Below, piece by piece: positions 9,471 through 18,457 of a stretch of 64,000 bases of DNA (the stretch's first letter is position 1; each line of letters begins with the position of its first letter). The stretch spans positions 1,620,902-1,684,901 of the forward strand of contig NZ_OX296583.1 of NCBI RefSeq assembly GCF_946463545.1, in the 5' to 3' direction. The position numbers were made by a program, and so were the translations under genes. Under the pieces are notes generated by a model. The model saw only the letters and a list, made by a program, of their open reading frames with translations. It ran no database searches and was not told the origin of the DNA. This DNA comes from Methanothermococcus thermolithotrophicus DSM 2095. Lineage in GTDB: Archaea > AGJL01 > Methanococci > Methanococcales > Methanococcaceae.

Positions 9471-10175
9471 TTTATTTTTTAATTTATTATATATCTTATT
9501 AAGAATTATTATTAAATACCGCACTATTGAATTTTTAATTATTTTCTTTCCAATAAAATATTTATCTATATCTTTTAATCTATTATCCGAATGTTCCAAT
9601 ATTTGTTTCCATTTTTCAGGATATTTCGAACCTATTGCAAAAATATAAATACTGCCATTACTCCAATCATTGAAATTTATATAAATCAGTTTCATATTAT
9701 TTCTTCTAAAAAGTTCTTCAATGGCAAGTGGTGTAATTCTCCAATAATCGCCATACTCTGCATGTTGCTCTTGAAGGAAGGGAATAACTACTATAACTAC
9801 ATCTTTGCTTAATTCGCATAAGTTTTTAAATGCTATGAATATATCAAATATATGTTCCAATGTTGTATGATTAAATACCACATCAAACTTTTGTTTTAAT
9901 TCATCAGGCAAAGGTTTTGTTAAATCTAGAAATATCTCATTTTCCAAATTCCCCTGGAATCCCCTAAATTCCGATTCATAATTTGAAATCCAATATTCTG
10001 ATGAATGTATAAAATAATCCATATATCTTTTTCCTTCTTTGTCGATATCTTTCCAACCACTGACATTAATGACCTTGCCATGAAATAAATGTGCAAATTT
10101 TTTAAGCTCATTATTTGACCATATCCTTGGTATTCTAAATTTTTTGTCCAAATATAAAAATTTTAATTTGTTCAT
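9444..10175 (-). CDS. Methyltransferase-like protein (class I SAM type, divergent)
   Basis: This 243-residue protein has a Rossmann-like order: GKVINVSGWKDID near residue 33, an acidic second strand (EIFLDLTKPLP) and FDVVFNHTTLEHIFDI near 99, the post-motif II block typical of SAM methyltransferases with an ExxEH-like loop. The glycine-rich SAM loop is degenerate, so activity is uncertain. It is the last gene of the minus-strand glycan gene run that starts near 23.8 kb and overlaps the flippase end convergently. Confidence 0.6.
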   Translation of the reverse strand: MNKLKFLYLDKKFRIPRIWSNNELKKFAHLFHGKVINVSGWKDIDKEGKRYMDYFIHSSEYWISNYESEFRGFQGNLENEIFLDLTKPLPDELKQKFDVVFNHTTLEHIFDIFIAFKNLCELSKDVVIVVIPFLQEQHAEYGDYWRITPLAIEELFRRNNMKLIYINFNDWSNGSIYIFAIGSKYPEKWKQILEHSDNRLKDIDKYFIGKKIIKNSIVRYLIIILNKIYNKLKNKLLAVLEKK

Positions 10176-10184
10176 TTTTACCCC

Positions 10185-10655
10185 TTATTTTAGACTTCTT
10201 ATTTTATTTGCAGGAACCCCTCCCCACAGTTCATAAGGTGGGACATTTTTAGTAACAACGGCTCCTGCGGCTATAACACTACCTTCACCTATCTTCACCC
10301 CTGGAAGTATAATGGCCCCAGAACATACCCATACTCCATCTTCTATTATTATTGGTTTGCTTATATGGGGTCTACTCGTGTAAGGTCTAGTTAGGTCCAG
10401 ACCTCCAGTATGCAATTGAGCATACGATGAAATATGGCAATATTTACCAATTTTTATTTTATCTCTTGCATTTAGAACAACGCCTTCACTTAATCTTGAA
10501 TAATTTCCGATTTCTATATTGTTACTCCCGCGTATAATCAGTTTTCCATCAAGATATACTCCTTTACCAAATTTTATATATTTCCAATATTTAATTTTTC
10601 TTAAATTACTTTTAATGACGACATACTTACTAATTACAATTTTTTTAAGACTCAT
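10185..10655 (-). CDS. Sugar O-acyltransferase, hexapeptide-repeat (LbH) family
   Basis: This 156-residue left-handed beta-helix protein resembles WcaF and maltose acetyltransferases. Hexapeptide coils run from about residue 30 to 140 (GNYSRLSEGVVLNARDKIKI, ISKPIIIEDGVWVCSGAIIL, GVKIGEGSVIAAGAVVTKNV), ending in the usual PPYELWGGVPAN tail. The histidine of SSYAQLHTGG may be catalytic. It would acetylate a glycan sugar using acetyl-CoA. It is nine bases from its downstream neighbour. Confidence 0.85.
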   Translation of the reverse strand: MSLKKIVISKYVVIKSNLRKIKYWKYIKFGKGVYLDGKLIIRGSNNIEIGNYSRLSEGVVLNARDKIKIGKYCHISSYAQLHTGGLDLTRPYTSRPHISKPIIIEDGVWVCSGAIILPGVKIGEGSVIAAGAVVTKNVPPYELWGGVPANKIRSLK

Positions 10656-10697
10656 ATTATCCCGCTTATCTTTTTATCTAACTTGAAAGCGCACGTT

Positions 10698-12188
10698 TTA
10701 TTTTGTGATATTAAGTTTGAATAATATTTTATTTTTGATAAATATGCTGCCCAACACCAAGTATCTAATAAAATTTCGAGAATTAATACGATTTATATTT
10801 TCCCCAATAATTTTTATTAATGAATTATTTTTATTTAAATAAGCCATTAGTTTTGCATAATCTTTTTCGTCCATTTTATCCCTAAACACGGGTACTGTAT
10901 ATTTACCTACATTTATGTCATAAGATTGCCATTCAAGATTGTCATAATGCTTAAACCATGAAAACTCCTTTGGGATTATTTCTCGTTCTTTTGCAATATT
11001 ATATAATGGGGTTCCTGGATAAATTTTCATAAATGATATTGCTTTTTCACTACATCTTATACCATCCCGGAACTTTAATGTTTCTAATGCCATATTAAAA
11101 GTTTCCCCGGGGTGACCTATGCTAAAAAAACATTTAAGATGTATGTTTAAATCATTGCACCATTTTATAACATTCTTAACTTGTTCAATAGTAATTCCCT
11201 TTTTAATAACATTGTCTAACAACCATTGATTAGAAGATTCAACACCCATTGCAACACCCGTGCATCCTGCTTCTTTCATTAGTTTTAATAAGATATAATC
11301 TACAGTATTTGCCCTTATTTCACAAAACCATGAAATTTTTTCATTTAAATTTTTATCAATCATAAGATTACAAAAATCAACTGTTCTTTTTTTCGATAAT
11401 GTAAATGTGTCATCAAAGAAGTATATGCCATTATATCCGTATTTGTTATATACCAATTCTATTTCTTCAATTATATTTTCAGGCGATCTAAAAGTTGTTT
11501 GACGACCCCATTGATCAGCCACAGAACAAAATACACATTTGTATGGGCATCCTCTACTACCAATCATATTAGTACCCTTAACTTCTTTTGGATTGGTTCC
11601 GGGAATATGCAATGGTGGAAATTTTTTTACATTTAGTGCATCCCTATCAGGAAATGGTATTTTATCCAAGTCTTTTATTCTAGATCTTCTTGGATTTACA
11701 ATTATATTTTCTCCATCCCTATATACAATTCCCAAAATATTGTCTATATTATCTTTTAAGCTATTATTTTTTAATTCTTTAAGTAATTCGCAAACAGTTA
11801 ATTCACCTTCTCCGATTATCCCTATGTCTATTGCCCTACAATTTTTTAATGTATCCATTGGTTCTAATGTGATGTGTGGCCCTCCACTAAATACCAATGA
11901 ATTCTTGAATTTACTTTTAATTATTTCCGATGCTTTTTTGACGGAATATCTATTGTGGGTGTTCATGGATATTCCAAAAACAACTTCTTCATCTTTTAGT
12001 CCTTTATTTTTAATTTTATCCAATTCTCTAATTAACATCTCAAACGGATTTTCATAAAAACTTAAATCAATAATATCCACATCCGCTAATTTTTGATAAA
12101 CCACATAGGATGCTACATAACCTAAACCTAAATGTGGCATTAAATTTTTATTCAATGTACTGGTAATATTAATTAAAATTAATTTCAT
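10698..12188 (-). CDS. Radical SAM protein with cobalamin-binding domain
   Basis: The N-terminal 150 residues form a B12-binding-type domain and the central part is a radical SAM core with GSRGCPYKCVFC (CxxxCxxC cluster motif) near residue 205. Later blocks include YFFDDTFTLS, GVAMGVESSNQWLLDNVIKK and HLKCFFSIGHPGET, typical of this class. It may methylate or rearrange a sugar or lipid; the substrate is unknown. I chose the ATG at 12188 because a GGAGGG site precedes it; this start overlaps the upstream gene by 20 bases. The B12 histidine signature is not obvious. Confidence 0.82.
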   Translation of the reverse strand: MKLILINITSTLNKNLMPHLGLGYVASYVVYQKLADVDIIDLSFYENPFEMLIRELDKIKNKGLKDEEVVFGISMNTHNRYSVKKASEIIKSKFKNSLVFSGGPHITLEPMDTLKNCRAIDIGIIGEGELTVCELLKELKNNSLKDNIDNILGIVYRDGENIIVNPRRSRIKDLDKIPFPDRDALNVKKFPPLHIPGTNPKEVKGTNMIGSRGCPYKCVFCSVADQWGRQTTFRSPENIIEEIELVYNKYGYNGIYFFDDTFTLSKKRTVDFCNLMIDKNLNEKISWFCEIRANTVDYILLKLMKEAGCTGVAMGVESSNQWLLDNVIKKGITIEQVKNVIKWCNDLNIHLKCFFSIGHPGETFNMALETLKFRDGIRCSEKAISFMKIYPGTPLYNIAKEREIIPKEFSWFKHYDNLEWQSYDINVGKYTVPVFRDKMDEKDYAKLMAYLNKNNSLIKIIGENINRINSRNFIRYLVLGSIFIKNKILFKLNITK

Positions 12189-13293
12189 AGTTTCCCTCCA
12201 AACACTTAGAGATAATCTCTTTAGCCCTCTTTTCCCAAGTATATTCCTTAACCTTCTCAAATGCATTATTTACTAATTTATTTTGCATTCTATTATCATT
12301 TATAAGTTCTTCAATCTTTAGCGCTAAATCTTTTTCATTATCTGGTTTAAAAAACAGAACGTCATCTTCACTAACGACCTCCCCAATACTTGGCAAATCA
12401 CTTGCTATAATAGGTCTCTTTGACGCCATGTATTCGAATAACTTCAACGGGGAAGTATATTTAACTGAAATTTCATATTTAGAAGAATTTGGGATAACTA
12501 AAATATCTGATACTTTTAAAAATAAAGGAATTTTAGAATTTTCAATAAAAGGAACAAAAATAATGTTTTTATTATTATATTTTTCTTTCAACCTAATCAC
12601 TTGTTCTTCATTACCTCCAACAACCAAATAAACAATATTTTCTTTATTTTTTAAATAGCCATAAGATTTTAAAAATGTTCCATATCCTTTCCATTTCTGC
12701 AAACTTCCTGTATATGATATTATCGTTTTATTTTTTGGTAAATTTAATATTTTCCTTGCCTCATTTTTTGAAATATCAACATCAAACTTATCTAAATCTA
12801 CACCATCATGTAATACATGTATTTTATTATCATTAAAATCATTTTTTATTAATTCTTCTTTTAAACCTTTACTGATAACTACACATCCATGTAAATTTTT
12901 AAAAGTTTGTTTAAATAGAAGGTGCCACAACTTACCATTTGATAAATCATGCAATTCATAAATTACCTTCTTATTTTTAAAGAATTTTGAAACTAAAAAA
13001 GCAAATATTAAATCCCTGGTATAAACATAATTATAATTATTTTTTATATTTAAAAATCTCAAGAATAACAACAAACTTCTAAAATAATAATTTATAAAAG
13101 GTTTCAAAGAAATTGTATTATAATCAACATCTTCATTATAAATTTTTTTGATATTATAGTTATCATTATTAAAACTCATAAGAGTAATATCCTGCCCAAT
13201 TTTTCTAAATGCCTTACACATGTTTAAAACTTGAATCCTATTTGCACATGGTTTTGAAAAATCTGCATTATGGACATATAAAATCTTAGTCAT
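12169..13293 (-). CDS. Glycosyltransferase, GT4-type
   Basis: This is a GT-B enzyme of about 374 residues. The N-terminal domain begins KILYVHNADFSKPCANRI; the donor domain has ISYTGSLQKWKGYGTFLKSY near 193 and the E-x7-E-like region SPLKLFEYMASKRPIIASDL near 282. I prefer the ATG at 13293 because GGTGA lies six bases before it; another ATG sits two codons upstream. Its start overlaps the end of the next gene upstream by eight bases, showing tight operon packing. Sugar specificity is unknown. Confidence 0.87.
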   Translation of the reverse strand: MTKILYVHNADFSKPCANRIQVLNMCKAFRKIGQDITLMSFNNDNYNIKKIYNEDVDYNTISLKPFINYYFRSLLLFLRFLNIKNNYNYVYTRDLIFAFLVSKFFKNKKVIYELHDLSNGKLWHLLFKQTFKNLHGCVVISKGLKEELIKNDFNDNKIHVLHDGVDLDKFDVDISKNEARKILNLPKNKTIISYTGSLQKWKGYGTFLKSYGYLKNKENIVYLVVGGNEEQVIRLKEKYNNKNIIFVPFIENSKIPLFLKVSDILVIPNSSKYEISVKYTSPLKLFEYMASKRPIIASDLPSIGEVVSEDDVLFFKPDNEKDLALKIEELINDNRMQNKLVNNAFEKVKEYTWEKRAKEIISKCLEGNYEINFN

Positions 13294-14452
13294 CACCATT
13301 CACCAGTTTATAAATTTCATTAACTCTTTTTCCATAGTTTTCCCAAGTATGTTGTTCAGCCTTTTTTCTCGCCCTTTTTCCAAACTCTTCGATTTTGTTT
13401 CTATTATTGTAAAAAAATAAAATTTTCTCTTTTAAAGCTTCAACATCTTGTGTAGGGATTATGAAACCATCTAAACCATTTTCAACAATACTTCCGGAGT
13501 TTGCAGTGGTTATAACCGGTAGTCCGCATGCTAATGCCTCATAAATTGATTTTGCAGAACCTTCTAGTAATGAAGGAAACGCATAAACATGATTTTTTAG
13601 AAGTTCCTCGTGTAGATTATTTACAAAACCATGCAACCTTATATTGTATTTCTCAGCATCTTTAAGATATTTTTTAACTTCCGGGTAAACTCTGCCGTAA
13701 ATATTTAATTCAGCATCATTTAAATCCAATTCCTTCCAGGCTTGAACTAAATATCGAATACCTTTTCGACTATTAACATTCCCTGAGAATGCGACTTTAA
13801 ATGACTCATTATAATCTTTTTCATTAGGTTTGAATTTATTTATATCTACTCCAAAAGGTACTACAAAAATTTTATTTTCATTAATTCCTTCATTAATTAA
13901 TGATTTTTTCACAAAATCCGATGGAACAACATAATAATCAATATATTTTAAAGAATTCTTTACATATTTTGGTGTTTCAAGTTTGTCCTTTCCAACTAAA
14001 TCAAATAATTCTTTGTTTGTAAGAATATTTGGAAGTGCCATAGTCGCATCCTGAATTACTACCATATTTTTGTTTTTAGATTTTACATGGTTATATATAT
14101 TCGGCAAATAATCCCATGAATGAATTATGCTAATATTTTTCAATTTATTTAATTTTCTTACCGTAAAATATTCAAAAATATCATTTTTTACTCTTCCTGC
14201 TGGAAAATTTTTTGAAATATATATGGGAATTGCCGTAAATACTTTCATAATAAAATCAGCATAAGGAAAACATTGGACAATATTAAACTCCTTTTTTAAA
14301 TCTTTATTATATCCTCTACATAATATAGTTAAATTATTATTTTTGGAGACTTCATTTGCTATTGGTAATGCCCTGGCTCCAATGGTATTCCTAACACCAA
14401 AATCAGAATTTAGAATAAATATAATTTCTTCTTTTTTTTTAAACTTGCTAAT
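13286..14452 (-). CDS. Glycosyltransferase, GT4-type, with apparent ATT start
   Basis: The donor domain is clear: VAFSGNVNSRKGIRYLVQAW and PSLLEGSAKSIYEALACGLP with the E-x7-E motif. The first conventional ATG is at 14248 (320 residues), which cuts off the front of the GT-B fold. The open frame continues upstream for 68 codons with convincing N-terminal GT4 sequence (EEIIFILNSDFGVRNTIGAR) to a stop at 14465-14467. No ATG, GTG or TTG occurs there, but GGGGGTGA lies four bases before an ATT at 14452, which I take as the start. A GTG at 14460 would be in frame only if the A9 run at 14432-14440 gained one base. It could also be a slightly damaged gene. Confidence 0.75.
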   Translation of the reverse strand: MSKFKKKEEIIFILNSDFGVRNTIGARALPIANEVSKNNNLTILCRGYNKDLKKEFNIVQCFPYADFIMKVFTAIPIYISKNFPAGRVKNDIFEYFTVRKLNKLKNISIIHSWDYLPNIYNHVKSKNKNMVVIQDATMALPNILTNKELFDLVGKDKLETPKYVKNSLKYIDYYVVPSDFVKKSLINEGINENKIFVVPFGVDINKFKPNEKDYNESFKVAFSGNVNSRKGIRYLVQAWKELDLNDAELNIYGRVYPEVKKYLKDAEKYNIRLHGFVNNLHEELLKNHVYAFPSLLEGSAKSIYEALACGLPVITTANSGSIVENGLDGFIIPTQDVEALKEKILFFYNNRNKIEEFGKRARKKAEQHTWENYGKRVNEIYKLVNGDD

Positions 14453-14672
14453 TTTTTCACCCCCTTACTAATATGTGATCGATTTATTATTTTTAAGCCC
14501 TCTTGCAATATTGAAATATTTATTAATGCCATATTTTAAAGTTCATTCTTAAGACTTTGTTAAAATTTTTACAAAGTTTACTTGAGTATTAAGCTTCTTA
14601 TTTGTGAGTCCCAGATCATATTTATGTTGTTGGTTATTATTGGTTAATTAATTGTATTCTGAAAAAATTTAT

Positions 14673-15389
14673 TCACTTCCATGCATAAGTAGTCATATGG
14701 CCTTTTTTTTCGGTAAAAACATGATATCCAAATTTTTTAAAATATTGTTCTAAAAATTCATATGTTTGTTTGCCGTTTACATTGTGGTATGATGCAATTG
14801 CCCAGAATGCGGATCCTTTTTTTATTAGATTTCTTGCACCAACAACTGCATTAACTTCTTCACCTTCTATATCCATCTTAACAAAAGATACATCTTTGTA
14901 ATTGATAGAGTTATCTTTTAAAAAAAGATCAATAGATGTAACAGGTACTATTAAATCACCTTTTTCCATTTCAATTTTGGAACTTCCACCTTTTCCTATA
15001 AATCTAATTTCTTTCTTGATATTACTAATTCCTAATTTATGAAGTTCCACATTGTTTAATTTGTTTAATTTGATGTTGTCAGTTAGGATTTTATAATTCC
15101 AAGGAATGGGCTCAAACGTGATTACTTTCCCATTAGTTGCTTTTTTAGCAGCATATAAAGTAAAGTATCCCACATAAGCACCAATATCCAGAACAATATC
15201 ATTTTTATTAATATCCCTTTTTTTAATATAATTTTCTATCTCTGGATTAAATTCTGCATATTTGTTGAAAATCTGTCTTTTTACTTTAACATTTACTCCC
15301 CTTAAATTCACTAATTTAGTCCCTATTGAGAAACCGTAATATATTTTTTTGAATAATATTGAATCTTTTATCACTTCTGGTAATACCAT
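14673..15389 (-). CDS. FkbM-family methyltransferase
   Basis: This is a SAM-dependent methyltransferase of the FkbM family, which commonly O-methylates glycan sugars. DIVLDIGAYVGYFTLYAAKK near residue 66 is the SAM-binding loop, VITFEPIPWNYKIL is motif II, and FVKMDIEGEEVNAVVGA near 167 is the family hallmark. I chose the ATG at 15389, placed five bases after GGGTGAC. About 220 bases of A+T-rich DNA (14453-14672) with no gene separate it from the glycosyltransferase downstream. Confidence 0.85.
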   Translation of the reverse strand: MVLPEVIKDSILFKKIYYGFSIGTKLVNLRGVNVKVKRQIFNKYAEFNPEIENYIKKRDINKNDIVLDIGAYVGYFTLYAAKKATNGKVITFEPIPWNYKILTDNIKLNKLNNVELHKLGISNIKKEIRFIGKGGSSKIEMEKGDLIVPVTSIDLFLKDNSINYKDVSFVKMDIEGEEVNAVVGARNLIKKGSAFWAIASYHNVNGKQTYEFLEQYFKKFGYHVFTEKKGHMTTYAWK

Positions 15390-15394
15390 ATGCG

Positions 15395-16486
15395 TCACCC
15401 TTCATAAATATATAAAATTTTTTTAATGTTTTCAATCCAATCAATAAGTTCATAAGTTGCTTTTTTACAATTTTCTTTCATTTCATCTTGAACGGATGGA
15501 TTGTATAGTATATTTTTTATCGATTTTGCAATTTCTTCTGGATTCTTATCAACTATATATCCGGTTTTCCCATTTATAACAACCTCAGGCAAACCCCCAA
15601 CTTTTGTGACAATTACCGGTTTTCCAAAAGGATAAGCAATAGGAATTATACCACTTTGCGTAGCATCGTGGTATGTTAAGGCCACTAAACATGTCTTTTG
15701 GAAATAATAAGGAATGTCTTCTTCCGCAATATATTTATCATGTATTTCAATATATTCTTTAAGTTTGTTTATTAGTTTTTTATAAGGTTTTAAATCACCT
15801 TCACCGGCAATAATGAGTTTAAATTTACATCCTTCCTCTTTTAAAATCAATAAAGATTTAAGTAGTAAATCCAAACCCTTATACTTTAAAATTCTACCAA
15901 AAAATAATATAGTATAGGGTTCTTCCCTAATGTTATCTTTTTTATATTTTAATAGAAATGCATAATGCCCATGTGGGTAAATAATAATTTTGTTTTTTGA
16001 AATATTAAATTTCTTTAAAACCATATTTTTTAAAAATTCGCTATGAATTATTATATAGTCTCCCAATTTCATCTGTATTTTATTTATAATTCCCTGTATA
16101 TTTCCTCTGGGTTCTCCAGTATGTTGAATTGGATCGTGTTGTGTAAATATTATTTTATAACCTAGAAGTTTAAATATTAGCGCATACAATATACTCCAAG
16201 GGTGATTATCTAAAAAATGTAATGCTGTAGGGTTTATTTTTAGTATTTTGAGAAACAAATCAATATGCTGACATATATTTAAAGTTTCAATAATAAATTT
16301 TTTAATAGACGGGTTTGAATTAATTTCTATTAGTGAAGTATTATTATATTCTATAAATTCTTTTTTCGAGTATTTTGGACATACTAAATAGACCTTTTTA
16401 AAGTTACTTAATGCATTGGCGTATTGTGTAGCATAATGCCACATTCCACTCCTACCATAAAAACTAAACAATATTATTTTTTCCAC
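15395..16486 (-). CDS. Glycosyltransferase, GT4-type
   Basis: This 363-residue GT-B enzyme has ILFFGRILKYKGLDLLLKSL near residue 192 and the donor-binding block LTYHDATQSGIIPIAYPFGK near 270. GKPVIVTKVGGLPEVVINGK follows, as is usual for GT4. Its N-terminus (ILFSFYGRSGMWHYATQYAN) resembles enzymes that act on lipid-linked acceptors. Translation starts at GTG with GGTGGTT upstream, and the gene overlaps the next upstream gene by 13 bases. Specificity is unknown. Confidence 0.87.
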   Translation of the reverse strand: MEKIILFSFYGRSGMWHYATQYANALSNFKKVYLVCPKYSKKEFIEYNNTSLIEINSNPSIKKFIIETLNICQHIDLFLKILKINPTALHFLDNHPWSILYALIFKLLGYKIIFTQHDPIQHTGEPRGNIQGIINKIQMKLGDYIIIHSEFLKNMVLKKFNISKNKIIIYPHGHYAFLLKYKKDNIREEPYTILFFGRILKYKGLDLLLKSLLILKEEGCKFKLIIAGEGDLKPYKKLINKLKEYIEIHDKYIAEEDIPYYFQKTCLVALTYHDATQSGIIPIAYPFGKPVIVTKVGGLPEVVINGKTGYIVDKNPEEIAKSIKNILYNPSVQDEMKENCKKATYELIDWIENIKKILYIYEG

Positions 16487-17223
16487 GAAGCAACCACCAT
16501 TTTTTTATCGGTTAAAGTAATATTTTCATAACCTATGTCCTTAAGAATATCCATCACTTCGAAATATGTTATTCTACCGTTAATTTCATGATCGGCCATT
16601 ATTAATAATAAAGGTTTGAACTTTTTAAGAATATCTTTCATCCCATTTAAAGCATCAATTTCTGCTCCTTCGATATTCATTTTAATTATGTCAATCTTTT
16701 CCATATGTTGAAATAGATAATCTCCCTTCATAATTTGAACTTTAGTGATGCCTTTTCTATAAATAGTTGATCCAGCCCCTCCTGCTGATAACATCATTTC
16801 TTGATTTGTTTTTCCAAGGCCCATATTTAATATTTCAATATTATTACATTTATTTATGTCAATATTCTTTTTTAAAAGTTTCATGGCTGTTGGATCAGGT
16901 TCTATGCAGATTACCTTACCTGTCTTATTGTTTTTAGCACAAAAAATGGCAAAAACTCCGTAAAATGCCCCACAATCTAAAACTACGTCACCTTCTTTAA
17001 TATTACAAAATTTTAAATAATCTTCAACTTCGTTCTTATTATCGATCATTGTTATTGTCTTTATAAGTTTTATTTTTGTATTTTTTATTTCTATTGTTGT
17101 AATTCCTATGGGGATGCTTAGTATTTTATAAAATATTAGTCTAAGTATTTCTTTATATTTGCCTTCAGGTACAATCTTTGATAAATTTTGGCATAATTTA
17201 AAAAACAATTGTCTATTGCACAT
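16474..17223 (-). CDS. FkbM-family methyltransferase
   Basis: This is the second FkbM-type methyltransferase of the locus. VVLDCGAFYGVFAIFCAKN is the SAM loop, VICIEPDPTAMKLLKKNI is motif II, and IIKMNIEGAEIDALNGM is the FkbM hallmark with Asn in place of the usual Asp. I prefer the ATG at 17223, with GAGGTAT eight bases upstream, giving 249 residues and an 11-base overlap with the preceding gene. With the gene at 14.7-15.4 kb it suggests that at least two hydroxyls of the glycan are methylated. Confidence 0.83.
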   Translation of the reverse strand: MCNRQLFFKLCQNLSKIVPEGKYKEILRLIFYKILSIPIGITTIEIKNTKIKLIKTITMIDNKNEVEDYLKFCNIKEGDVVLDCGAFYGVFAIFCAKNNKTGKVICIEPDPTAMKLLKKNIDINKCNNIEILNMGLGKTNQEMMLSAGGAGSTIYRKGITKVQIMKGDYLFQHMEKIDIIKMNIEGAEIDALNGMKDILKKFKPLLLIMADHEINGRITYFEVMDILKDIGYENITLTDKKMVVASWKK

Positions 17224-18457
17224 GATTATATACCTCAATATACTTTTTAATGATATCATCAATATTAAAATTTTTTTCTATATTTTTTCTTGCTTCAATT
17301 TTCATAACATTGTGTAGTTCTTTATTGCTATACAATATATTAAGTTTTTCAGCATAATCCTCATAATCTTTATTTTTTATTAAAAAGCCAGTTTTACCAT
17401 TAATTATTGAATCTTGAACACCAGGAATATCAAATCCAACTACTGGTAAGCCGCATGCCTGTGCTTCTAAAACCACATTTGGAGAACCTTCGGATTTTGT
17501 ATTTAGATGAACCATAACATCTCCAACATTGTAATGGATTATTAGTTCATTTATATCATTTATAAACCCCTCTGAGAATTTAACATAATCTAATAGTTTT
17601 TTTTCTTTTAATGCATTTACTAATTTTTCTTTATCATCACCATCACCAATGATAAAGAATTTTATTTTTTTTGCATCATGCTCATTTACTAATTTTTCAA
17701 TTATTTCCGGAAGTTTTAAAATACCCTTTCCTTTTGTTATTCTTCCAACATACAAGATTACGAACTCATCTTCGTTAAATCCAAATTTTTTTCTTAAAAT
17801 ATTTCGTTCATTTTCAGGGAGTGGCTTAAATAATTTAATATCAATTCCATTGGGTATCCAAACAATTTTATTGGGGCTTATCATATATTGTTTTATCAAT
17901 CTATTGAGTTCATATTTGTTTTGAACAATAATTTTATCTACTAATCTCAATAGTATGGGCAACATTAATATATATTGAAAAATTGAATAAGGTATTGCGA
18001 TAGGATTCCAACTAAATCCACCTCCTCTATGATGTGCTATTATTTTTTGTTTTTTTAATTTTAGTATTGGGACTACAAAATCAAATATTAAATAATAATA
18101 AGTATTTAGATGCCAAATAGACACTTCTGATTTTTTGATATTAAATATTTGATTTAATAGTGATAGTGAAATTTCCAAAGGTATTGTTAGCTTGAATAAA
18201 TTAACATACACTAAATTCATATTAAAACCACATCTATGTTTTAAAAGTAAATTATCATATTCTTTATATATTGTAAAAAATACGAATTTAGGTGAATATT
18301 TTGTAAATTCAGATGATTTTATCAATCTACAAAGTATTTTCGTTATGTGTGTCTCTAAATTTTCATAAAATTCTATTGTAATATTATTTTTTAGAAACCA
18401 CTTTCGTTCAAAAGAATGAAATAAGACAATATTAATATTTGTTTTACCTTTTTTCAT
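17213..18457 (-). CDS. Glycosyltransferase, GT4-type
   Basis: This 414-residue GT-B enzyme has VILYVGRITKGKGILKLPEI near residue 232 and the block LNTKSEGSPNVVLEAQACGL near 316 with the paired glutamates of the donor site. A strong GGTGGGTGA site lies before its ATG. It overlaps the upstream methyltransferase stop by four bases. The first 100 residues are unusually hydrophobic for GT4 and may touch the membrane. Confidence 0.88.
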   Translation of the reverse strand: MKKGKTNINIVLFHSFERKWFLKNNITIEFYENLETHITKILCRLIKSSEFTKYSPKFVFFTIYKEYDNLLLKHRCGFNMNLVYVNLFKLTIPLEISLSLLNQIFNIKKSEVSIWHLNTYYYLIFDFVVPILKLKKQKIIAHHRGGGFSWNPIAIPYSIFQYILMLPILLRLVDKIIVQNKYELNRLIKQYMISPNKIVWIPNGIDIKLFKPLPENERNILRKKFGFNEDEFVILYVGRITKGKGILKLPEIIEKLVNEHDAKKIKFFIIGDGDDKEKLVNALKEKKLLDYVKFSEGFINDINELIIHYNVGDVMVHLNTKSEGSPNVVLEAQACGLPVVGFDIPGVQDSIINGKTGFLIKNKDYEDYAEKLNILYSNKELHNVMKIEARKNIEKNFNIDDIIKKYIEVYNHVQ

